The notes under the pieces were generated by a model. It made no database searches. It was not told the origin of the DNA and worked only from the letters and a program-made list of their open reading frames with translations. Below, in pieces: positions 1-6,355 of a stretch of DNA of 13,387 bases (position 1 is the stretch's first letter; every line of letters begins with the position of its first letter). The stretch covers positions 1-13,387 of the forward strand of contig JAKAFQ010000048.1 in assembly GCA_021817875.1 (NCBI GenBank), in the 5' to 3' direction. The position numbers and the translations under genes are program-made. The DNA is from Pseudomonadota bacterium. Lineage in GTDB: Bacteria; Pseudomonadota; Gammaproteobacteria; Steroidobacterales; Steroidobacteraceae.

Positions 1-248
1 AACCAGCCCCGCTGCAGCGTGTCTTCCGTCGGACTGCCACGCCGGAACGGCACGGACCCGCGGCGCTCGAACAGCTCTATACGGGCACCCGCGCCATTCA
101 CCAGCACGCGACCGCGGATCTCACGCTGCGGCATCACGAATTCGTCCTCCACGTGATCGAACCCGAAGACCGCGGCGTAGAAACGGTGCGAACGTTCCAA
201 GTCGGCGACGGAGAGCCCGACGTGGTCGAAATGCAGCTGTTCGATCAT
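1..248 (-). CDS. VOC (glyoxalase/extradiol dioxygenase fold) family protein, partial
   Basis: The first 82 residues are present and the gene runs off the left edge. The protein opens MIEQLHFDHVGLSVADLERS and continues with HRFYAAVFGFDHVEDEF. This is the classic first beta-alpha unit of the vicinal-oxygen-chelate fold, with His9 (FDHVGLSV) in the usual metal-ligand position and a Glu in GIELFERRGS as a candidate second ligand. VOC proteins include glyoxalases, epimerases and ring-cleavage dioxygenases, and too little is visible to choose between them. The ATG overlaps the TGA of the upstream EthD gene as ATGA. An AAGGA Shine-Dalgarno lies about 6 nt before it, so the two genes are probably translationally coupled and share the TetR-type operator near 1043-1061. 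Family assignment is confident; function is unknown. Confidence 0.85.
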   Translation of the reverse strand, partial: MIEQLHFDHVGLSVADLERSHRFYAAVFGFDHVEDEFVMPQREIRGRVLVNGAGARIELFERRGSVPFRRGSPTEDTLQRGW

Positions 249-979
249 CTGCGGTCCTTCCAGGGCAGGCTGACCACGGTCTCGGTGATGAGCACCCGTG
301 TGCGGCCGGGTTCGAGCAGGCGGCTTTCGATGTCCCGCAGGCGATCGGACGCCGTGCGATCCGCGCCCAGTGCCGCAGCCGCCGCAGGCGAGGCCAGGGC
401 GATCTCGTCGATGACGTCGTAGTACTTGGTGTCGCCGCCATCCGGATGTTCGGACTCGGCCACGGCGTGGTTCTGCTGGTAGCCGAGGCTCCCGGCAGCC
501 GCGGCCGCCAGGGCCGGTCCCGCCTCGCCGAGCCAGGCCTCCTGGAAGGCCGGGCGCGTCAACCCGGACCTGCGCCGGCGGAAATAGAGCAGCTTGGCCG
601 GCGCCGGCGCCGCCGGCGAGGGAAACTCACCGAGGCGCCTCTCGATCATGTAGTGCATCACGGCGCGCGCTTCGTCGGCGAACCGTCCCTCGTCCGGGCG
701 GATCACCTGCAGGTAGCGCGGATGCCGCATGTTGGCGCGCTGAGCCGCCACGCTGTCGAACCAGCCCTGGGTCACGATGTCCAGTGTGTCGGCCAGCGGA
801 TGGCCGAGCAGCGGATCGCTGGCACCGGCCACCGGGAAATTGTAATGGTAGGCATGCAGGTCCGCGGCGACTTCACTGATGCTCGCCACCAGCGGCCCGT
901 GCACCGTCGTGACGTAGCGGCGGAATTCGCCGTGCGTCATGCCGGGCCGGCGCCCCGCGCAGATGGTCATCTTGATCAT
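245..979 (-). CDS. Two-domain EthD-family protein
   Basis: This 244-aa protein appears to contain two tandem EthD (dimeric alpha/beta barrel) units. The first, about residues 1-115, opens MIKMTICAGRRPGMTHGEFR and continues RRYVTTVHGPLV, the usual 'GMT...F..Y....HGPL' signature. The second, about residues 120-230, repeats the pattern as KLLYFRRRRSGLTRPAFQEA with a later KYYDVIDEIAL strand. EthD was named from an ether-degradation cluster. Family members are small ferredoxin-like-fold proteins, often accessory or lyase/isomerase-type enzymes in catabolic operons. I chose the ATG at 979 because GGTGGGGGAG lies just upstream; an in-frame start at 1033 adds only a low-complexity Gly/Ala/Arg tail. 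The stop overlaps the start of the VOC gene (ATGA). It is probably transcribed from a promoter overlapping the 1043-1061 operator. Confidence 0.85.
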   Translation of the reverse strand: MIKMTICAGRRPGMTHGEFRRYVTTVHGPLVASISEVAADLHAYHYNFPVAGASDPLLGHPLADTLDIVTQGWFDSVAAQRANMRHPRYLQVIRPDEGRFADEARAVMHYMIERRLGEFPSPAAPAPAKLLYFRRRRSGLTRPAFQEAWLGEAGPALAAAAAGSLGYQQNHAVAESEHPDGGDTKYYDVIDEIALASPAAAAALGADRTASDRLRDIESRLLEPGRTRVLITETVVSLPWKDRR

Positions 980-1042
980 GGCTCCCCCACCAGGGCCGCG
1001 CGCCCCGCCCGCACCGGCAGACCGCCGGCCCATGGACCTGCA

Positions 1043-1061
1043 AAACTATACGGTATAGTTT
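1043..1061. promoter_or_regulatory. TetR-type palindromic operator (copy 1)
   Basis: The 19-bp sequence AAACTATACGGTATAGTTT is a perfect 8-3-8 palindrome in the divergent gap between the EthD and racemase genes. It is far more AT-rich than its surroundings. Its size, symmetry and central CGG resemble operators of TetR-family repressors. A near-identical copy lies at 8494-8512 before the hyuA-like gene, and the tetR gene lies between them, so the encoded TetR protein is the natural binder. That pairing is inference. Confidence 0.8.
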
Positions 1062-1075
1062 AGAATATAGTGCAA
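1045..1075 (-). promoter_or_regulatory. Candidate sigma70 promoter for the EthD-VOC pair
   Basis: On the minus strand TTGCAC (1075-1070) and TATAGT (1050-1045) can serve as -35 and -10, and the -10 lies inside the operator. The same two hexamers occur at the hyuA promoter. Here the spacer is 19 bp, longer than optimal, so activity may be weak or may use another -10. On the plus strand TAGAAT (1061-1066) could be the -10 for the racemase, but no convincing -35 accompanies it. Confidence 0.5.
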
Positions 1076-1113
1076 CTGCGGTTGAATGCAAGCACGGATC
1101 ACAGGAACCGACG

Positions 1114-1950
1114 ATGCGCATCCTGGTCGCCAACGTCGCATCCGCCGAGCCGGTGGGCCCGGCCGCGGATTTTCTGCGCCAGACGCTCGTGCCACTCACG
1201 CAGCGCAATGCCGACCTCGTACGCGCGCCGGACACCGAGCTCGTGTTCCGCTTCTCCAGGCAGGGCGAGATCCATCCGGCTTTCGCGGAATTCCGCCACC
1301 TGTCGCAGGTCAATGCCGCGGCGATGTACACCGCCGTGCGACAGGCGGAGGCGCAGGGATACGATGCCGCGATCCTCGGTTGCTTCGGCGATCCGTTCCT
1401 GCGCGAGTGCCGCGCAGGCGCCGCGATTCCGGTCACCGGGTTCGGCGAGGCATCGATGCTGCTGGCACTGACACTGGGCGATTCATTCGGCATCGTCTCC
1501 CCCTCGCCCATGCTCGTCGAGCCGATCCGGCAACAGGTGGCCGCGTACGGACTCGCCGCCCGGCTTGCGGGGGTTCGCGCCACTGGCGAGCCCGCGCGCG
1601 AGCAGGAAATGGGCCTTCGCGACGCGAGTCGAGCGATCGAACACTTCGAGATCGCGGCCCGCGGCCTCATCGCTGCGGGCGCCGATGTGATCATCCCCGG
1701 GTGCGGCCTGCTCTCCCCGGCCCTGCGGCTCGCCCCGGGCGCCGAGTCCCGGTACCCGAGGGGCTGCGTCGAAGTCGACGGCATTCCCGTTGTGGACGTG
1801 GTCGCCGCCTCGGTGCTGGCGGCGCAAGCGATGACCCGCCTCGGCACGCCGGGGGCATTGCGGCGTGGCCGCAATCGCGCCGGCGCGGCCGACCGGAACG
1901 ACCAGACGGCTCATGACGAAGGCTCGTCCGGCCACTGGGACTGCACCTGA
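1114..1950 (+). CDS. Asp/Glu/hydantoin racemase family protein
   Basis: This 278-aa protein belongs to the cofactor-independent racemase superfamily (PF01177). Such enzymes swap stereochemistry at an alpha-carbon with two cysteines acting as acid and base. The expected pair is visible: Cys90 in AAILGCFGDPFL and Cys197 in DVIIPGCGLLSP, the positions used by hydantoin racemases (HyuE) and related maleate isomerase/Asp racemase folds. AGGAA precedes the ATG at 1114. The last 35 or so residues are Arg/Gly-rich and exceed the usual family length of about 240. Transcription probably starts near the 1043-1061 operator, divergent from the EthD gene. With the hydantoinase/oxoprolinase pair nearby it may supply the correct enantiomer of the ring substrate. 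Family is confident; substrate is unknown. Confidence 0.88.
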   Translation: MRILVANVASAEPVGPAADFLRQTLVPLTQRNADLVRAPDTELVFRFSRQGEIHPAFAEFRHLSQVNAAAMYTAVRQAEAQGYDAAILGCFGDPFLRECRAGAAIPVTGFGEASMLLALTLGDSFGIVSPSPMLVEPIRQQVAAYGLAARLAGVRATGEPAREQEMGLRDASRAIEHFEIAARGLIAAGADVIIPGCGLLSPALRLAPGAESRYPRGCVEVDGIPVVDVVAASVLAAQAMTRLGTPGALRRGRNRAGAADRNDQTAHDEGSSGHWDCT

Positions 1951-2305
1951 GGCCCGCCGCGTCCCGCGGAGACCGCCGGCGCACGGCATTGCCAGCTCGA
2001 CAGTGCGCACCGGAGGTTGCGAGGCCGTGCCACGACGGGCTCTCTGGAGGATCCAACGTGCAACCACACGCCGAATACTCGCTCACCGGCCACCATCCTG
2101 CACTGGATCATGGGGCGCACCCGGGTACCACGGGCACGCCGCGGATGCAGGTCCGCGCCAGTATTGCAGCATTCCCGTACTGCAACGGGGAATTGCCCAC
2201 CGAATCATTCGATACCGCGAAGATACCGCGACGCAACTCGCCGTAGCGGGACATACCGGTCAGCTCCGCGCGGCGCCACTTCCTCGTGCAGCCCGAGTGG
2301 TGCGC
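1951..2305. other. Convergent intergenic region
   Basis: This is the gap between the 3' ends of the racemase gene (plus) and the tetR gene (minus). It holds one doubtful plus-strand ORF (2058-2246) and a tandem 10-bp repeat, GATACCGCGA, at 2211-2220 and 2222-2231. A short CCGCG-TCC-CGCGG stem near 1957-1969 has no T-tract and is not convincing as a terminator. No RNA gene or other structure was recognised. Confidence 0.5.
2058..2246 (+). CDS. Doubtful small ORF, 62 aa
   Basis: A GTG codon at 2058 is preceded by GGAGG at good spacing and opens a 62-codon frame, starting VQPHAEYSLTGHHPALDHG and ending AKIPRRNSP. I recognise no family. It lies in the convergent gap, so it could be a real small protein, the broken N-terminus of a lost gene, or chance. 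The strong Shine-Dalgarno is the only positive evidence. Confidence 0.25.
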   Translation: MQPHAEYSLTGHHPALDHGAHPGTTGTPRMQVRASIAAFPYCNGELPTESFDTAKIPRRNSP

Positions 2306-3010
2306 CTACGGCCGGTTGCGGCAACTACGGCGCGCGCCTGCCGCGGGAACCACCGCCGCTTCGTCGACCGCGGCCCACGCCCGACAGAAGCTGTCGACGC
2401 CGCTGCGCACCGCGCGACGCCGGTCCTCGGCGCTCGCGGCGTGGCCAAGCCCCAGCAATGCGCGCAGCATCAGGTCGCCTCGCACCAGGCCGATGAACTG
2501 CATGGCCGCCACGTGCGCCGACCCCTGCCGCAACTGGCCGCCCTTCATCGCGGCCAGCAGAAACGGCTCGAGCTGCTCGTGCAGGCGCGCGGCGCCGTTT
2601 TCGTAGTACAGCCGCCCGAGTTCGGGCGCACGCGCCGCTTCGGCGAGCACCATGCGGTAGGAGGTGATCGTGTCCTCGGCGAGCAGCAGGTCCAGCACCG
2701 CCTCGCCCAGTCGCAAAAGGCTGCCGCGCAGGTTGGCACCATCGAGCCTGACTCCGCGCAGCGCCTCGGCCTGGCGATCGCATTCGGCGCGGATCACGGC
2801 CGCGAACAACTCGAGCTTGCTCGGGAAGTACGCGTACAGCGTCGCCTTGCTGACAGCGGCCGCCTCGGCAACCTGGTCCATGGTGGCCAGCGCGAAGCCA
2901 TGCTCACGAAAGACGTGGCCCGCCGCCTTCAGGCATGCCTCGATCTTGGCGCGTGCCCGCGGGCGCATCGAACCTGCCGCGGCTGCCGGCATCGGACTCT
3001 CCAGGCGCAT
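2306..3010 (-). CDS. TetR/AcrR-family transcriptional regulator
   Basis: This 234-aa protein has a canonical TetR DNA-binding domain. The helix-turn-helix spans about residues 43-65 (TMDQVAEAAAVSKATLYAYF followed by PSK). The remaining ~165 residues form the helical ligand-binding and dimerisation domain, which looks like the AefR-type C-terminal group. The ATG at 3010 shares one base with the TGA of the oxidoreductase gene (TGATG), so it is the last, translationally coupled gene of the hyu-like operon. The operator copies at 1043-1061 and 8494-8512 flank the cluster. Repression of the operon promoter would therefore give negative autoregulation, relieved by a pathway substrate or intermediate. 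DNA-binding role is confident; the operator assignment is inferred from symmetry and position. Confidence 0.92.
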   Translation of the reverse strand: MRLESPMPAAAAGSMRPRARAKIEACLKAAGHVFREHGFALATMDQVAEAAAVSKATLYAYFPSKLELFAAVIRAECDRQAEALRGVRLDGANLRGSLLRLGEAVLDLLLAEDTITSYRMVLAEAARAPELGRLYYENGAARLHEQLEPFLLAAMKGGQLRQGSAHVAAMQFIGLVRGDLMLRALLGLGHAASAEDRRRAVRSGVDSFCRAWAAVDEAAVVPAAGARRSCRNRP

Positions 3011-4527
3011 CAAAAGGTGTGGCTCTGGCCGGTCTCGTTGACGATCACGGCGAAATCGGCGCTGGCCACCTCGATTCTACCCTGCATGTTGCGCAACTGC
3101 TCCCAGAATCCACCCGGCGGCTGGTCAAGGGGCACACCCTGGCGGATCAGTTCCTGGCGCACGCGCTGGCCGTCCAGCGCGCCGGGCCGGACACTCTCCT
3201 TCGCACACATTGCCGCAGCGGTCCCGGCGGCCTGCCCCATGACCATCGAGCAGGCGATCACGCGGATCGAGCCCAACGCATGGAATTCCGCCGAGACGTT
3301 GCGTCCGGCAGCCAGCAGGTTGCGGACCCCGGTAGCAACCAGGCAGCGATAGGGGATCTCCGCCCAGTCACGCGGATGGGTGCGCACCTCGTAGCCGCCG
3401 GGCGGGAAGAAGGGGTGCATCTTGCAGTTGCCGTCATCGCGCGAGGGCCGGCCGATGGCGCTGCCCGGTGGCTCGCGCAGGTGGATGTGCCGGATCGCGA
3501 CGTAGTCGCCGCAGGTCGGGTGATGGGCATCGAAGAACTCGGGGTTCCTGGCGATGGCGTCGGGAAACTTGCTGCCGCCGCCCATGTCGGCATCCGTGAA
3601 GATGTACTCGCCGACGATGCGCCGCGAATCGCGCACCCCGTTCATGCTGGCCACGGAGGTGACCACAGCCTGCTCGAAGCCCGGCACGTACTTGCGCAGG
3701 AACGCGGCGAACCACTGCACCTGGCGCCGCTGGTCGACGATCTGCCGCGTCCGGTCCTCCGGGTCGTCGTTGCGGCAATGCGTGGTCTGGGTGGCATCGA
3801 GCGTCACGTCGCCGCACTCCGGATCACTGCCCGGCACCGGATAGACCAGCAGTCCGGGGACGATCAGGAACGGCAGGTCACCGTTGGCGATGGCCTCGTG
3901 CTCGCGAGCAACGACCAGCTGCTTGCGGCCCGCGAGCGTCTGCGTGTTCTGGAACTCGGCTTCGGCCGCGAGATAGCGGTTCAAGTTCACGTACGAAAGG
4001 CGGAACCCCATGGTCACCGACTGATTGAGCCCGAAGTACTCGGCATTGCCGACCTCGCAGGGCACGCCGGCGGCGAACGCCAGGTCCGCATCGCCGGTGC
4101 AGTCGATGTAGACCTTGGCGCTGATCTCGAGATACCCGCCCTTGGAGTGCGCGACGACCGAGCGGATCTCGCCGTCCTCGACCACGCAGTCCGTCACCTG
4201 CACGCCGTAGAGCACGCGGCAACCCGCCTGCAGCAGCATGTGCTCGAGTTCCATCTTGCCGGCTTCCGGCTCGACCAGCGGCAGGTGCGGGCGCTTCTGC
4301 GCCGCACCCCGGGCGGCCAGCCGCTCGATCCACTCCTCGCACAGACCTTCGACCAGGCCCGCGATGCCGGTAATGTAGCCATTCGTGCACATGCCGCCGA
4401 GCGATTCGCGGCTCTCCACCAGCAGCGTGCGTGCGCCCATGCGCGCGGCGGCGATACCCGCCGCCGCCCCGGCAACCCCGCCACCACAGACCAGCACGTC
4501 CACGCTGAACTTCTTTGCGGCGTACAT
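3010..4527 (-). CDS. FAD-dependent oxidoreductase
   Basis: This 505-aa protein has the N-terminal dinucleotide-binding signature DVLVCGGGVAGAAAG (residues 10-24, GxGxxG at 15-20). After it come the acidic residue ending strand 2 (TLLVESRESLGG) and a CTNGYITGIAGL segment. This layout is typical of the FAD_oxidored (PF12831) group of flavoproteins. A C-terminal FAD-contact stretch LLAAGRNVSAEFHALGSIRV is also present. An excellent Shine-Dalgarno (GGGGAGGAAA) precedes the ATG. It is 25 bp downstream of the hyuB-like gene and overlaps tetR, so it is part of the operon. No membrane segment or signal peptide is seen, so it is probably cytoplasmic. It may oxidise the cyclic substrate before ring opening or the released product afterwards; the sequence does not say which. 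Confidence 0.9.
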   Translation of the reverse strand: MYAAKKFSVDVLVCGGGVAGAAAGIAAARMGARTLLVESRESLGGMCTNGYITGIAGLVEGLCEEWIERLAARGAAQKRPHLPLVEPEAGKMELEHMLLQAGCRVLYGVQVTDCVVEDGEIRSVVAHSKGGYLEISAKVYIDCTGDADLAFAAGVPCEVGNAEYFGLNQSVTMGFRLSYVNLNRYLAAEAEFQNTQTLAGRKQLVVAREHEAIANGDLPFLIVPGLLVYPVPGSDPECGDVTLDATQTTHCRNDDPEDRTRQIVDQRRQVQWFAAFLRKYVPGFEQAVVTSVASMNGVRDSRRIVGEYIFTDADMGGGSKFPDAIARNPEFFDAHHPTCGDYVAIRHIHLREPPGSAIGRPSRDDGNCKMHPFFPPGGYEVRTHPRDWAEIPYRCLVATGVRNLLAAGRNVSAEFHALGSIRVIACSMVMGQAAGTAAAMCAKESVRPGALDGQRVRQELIRQGVPLDQPPGGFWEQLRNMQGRIEVASADFAVIVNETGQSHTF

Positions 4528-4552
4528 GAGTTTCCTCCCCGTTGTATCGTGC

Positions 4553-6340
4553 CTAGCGGCGCACGCGCAGAGAGTCCCGGCGCGCGCGCGTTGCCGTTTC
4601 GTCGAGCTCGAGTGCGTGCGCCGGAACGTCGTCGGTCGCGAACGCGATGCCGTAGACCTCGCGTGCGCGCGCGGGCGAAACCAGCCCGTCGATCACGTCC
4701 AGCCAGACCTTGCGTGGATCGCGGTCCAGCGGATCGCCCCAGCCGCCGCCGCCCGGGCTCGAGGTCTTGCAGATGTCGCCAGCGGCGACCGGCTCGCTGG
4801 AGACCGTCCTGAGCGGGCGCGTCGTGCCATCGGGCCGTTCGATCCACATCTTCAGCAGCGCCAGGTCCTGTCCAGTGGAGCCGCGAGCCGGGACCACCAT
4901 GCCATCGCAGTTCCCGGTCATCAGGATCGCGGGGTGACCGGGTCTGGCATCGCAGGCCATCTCCACGTACACGCCCGGCCCACCGCGGAATTCGCCAGCG
5001 CCCTCGGCGTCGGTCTCGAACTCATAGCGCGTCACGCGAAACGGCACCTCGGACTCGAAGTGCTCAATGTCCGGCCGCACGAAGCTGGCGAGGAATGAGC
5101 CGGGACCCACGCCGGGCCAGCCGTCGAAACCCTGCATCGCCCCGCCACTGCCGTCGGAGGCGAAGCTCTCGGCCATGTACTGCTTCACCGATCCGGTGCG
5201 TGGATCGACGCTGTCGAGGTCCATGCCGAAGATGATCGGGCAGGCGTGCCGCGAGAATCCGCCGGTGGCGCGGTCCGGCAGGGATTGCGCGAGCGCGATC
5301 TTACAGGCCTCCATGATCGGTTCGCCGACCATGATGCCGCACGCGCCCACGGTCGCCGGGTAGCGCGGGTTCACGACCGAACCCTCCGGCGCAATGATCG
5401 ACACCGGCCGAAAGCTGCCCTGGTTCTTGGGCGCCATGGGATCGATGAAGGCGTAGAACGACTCCATCACGATCGACTGCGTATTGCCGACGGGACTGTT
5501 GACGAACGTGGCCTGCGGATCGCTGCGCGAGAAGTCGAACACCAGCCCATCGCGGTCGACCTTGAGGTCGACGCGCACCCAGACCGGCCGGTCGGTGGTG
5601 CCGTCCCAGTCGGACGCAGATTCACCGCGGTAGGTACCGGGGCGCATGGCCGCAATCTCGGCGCGTGCGGCCTTCTCGCCGGCCGCGATGATCTGCTGCA
5701 TGCAGGCGCGCACCGTCACGGCGCCGTACTTGTCGATCAGCTTGTGGAGCTGGAGTTCGGCCTGTGCCAGCGCGCCGTTGACCAGCATCGCGTCCATGTC
5801 GACCTGCTTGGCGTTGCGGACGTTGCGCATCATCAGCCGCCAGACGTCGCGGTCGAGCTGGCCGGCCTTGATGATCTTCAGCGGCGGGACGTTCAATCCC
5901 TCGGCGATGACGTCGTAGGCCTTCGGCCCGTAGCCGCCGGGCAGGAAACCACCGGTATCGGCCATGTGCCCACGCAGCTGGAAGAAGCCGAACAGCTCGC
6001 CGTCGTGGAAGACGGGACGCAGGAACGTCCAGTCCGGCAGGTGTCCGCTGCGCACCAGGTAGGGATCGTTGCCGATGATGAAATCGCCGGGGGAGAACTG
6101 CCCGTCGAAGGCGGCGATCATGTTCCGGGCAGCCTCGGCGGCCGTGAAGATGTGGCGGGCGATATAGGCCGCCGCGGCGACGATCTCGCCCTGGGGACTG
6201 AGCCACGAGAGCCCGAAGTCGCGCACCAGCGCAAGCACATAGGACTGCGTCGCGTGCAGCACCTTCTCGCCGGCTTCGTCGAGCAGGCTCTCGAGCCGGT
6301 TCCAGACGACGGCATAGGTGGTTGCGTCGATCGGCGTCAT
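4553..6340 (-). CDS. Hydantoinase B/oxoprolinase (HyuB) family subunit
   Basis: This 595-aa protein is a full-length member of the hydantoinase B family. It begins DATTYAVVWNRLESLLDEAG, contains the conserved GHMADTGGFLPGG loop (about residue 125), NVRNAKQVDMDAML, and the typical C-terminal SPGGGGWGDPLDRDP motif (about residue 533). In known systems HyuB pairs with HyuA to form ATP-dependent enzymes that open cyclic amides (5-oxoproline, N-methylhydantoin). In the related acetone/acetophenone carboxylases the pair carboxylates ketones. The ATG is preceded by GGAGGAAG, 15 bp after the hyuA-like stop. These motifs do not distinguish amidohydrolase from carboxylase activity. Confidence 0.93.
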   Translation of the reverse strand: MTPIDATTYAVVWNRLESLLDEAGEKVLHATQSYVLALVRDFGLSWLSPQGEIVAAAAYIARHIFTAAEAARNMIAAFDGQFSPGDFIIGNDPYLVRSGHLPDWTFLRPVFHDGELFGFFQLRGHMADTGGFLPGGYGPKAYDVIAEGLNVPPLKIIKAGQLDRDVWRLMMRNVRNAKQVDMDAMLVNGALAQAELQLHKLIDKYGAVTVRACMQQIIAAGEKAARAEIAAMRPGTYRGESASDWDGTTDRPVWVRVDLKVDRDGLVFDFSRSDPQATFVNSPVGNTQSIVMESFYAFIDPMAPKNQGSFRPVSIIAPEGSVVNPRYPATVGACGIMVGEPIMEACKIALAQSLPDRATGGFSRHACPIIFGMDLDSVDPRTGSVKQYMAESFASDGSGGAMQGFDGWPGVGPGSFLASFVRPDIEHFESEVPFRVTRYEFETDAEGAGEFRGGPGVYVEMACDARPGHPAILMTGNCDGMVVPARGSTGQDLALLKMWIERPDGTTRPLRTVSSEPVAAGDICKTSSPGGGGWGDPLDRDPRKVWLDVIDGLVSPARAREVYGIAFATDDVPAHALELDETATRARRDSLRVRR

Positions 6341-6355
6341 CGTTGCTTCCTCCGC

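Noticed and set aside
1957..1969. Possible terminator stem after the racemase gene
   Set aside because: The stem is only 5 bp and lacks a T-tract.
2935..4812. A 625-codon plus-strand frame opposite the FAD oxidoreductase
   Set aside because: It is antisense to a gene with intact FAD-binding motifs and its composition is shadow-like.
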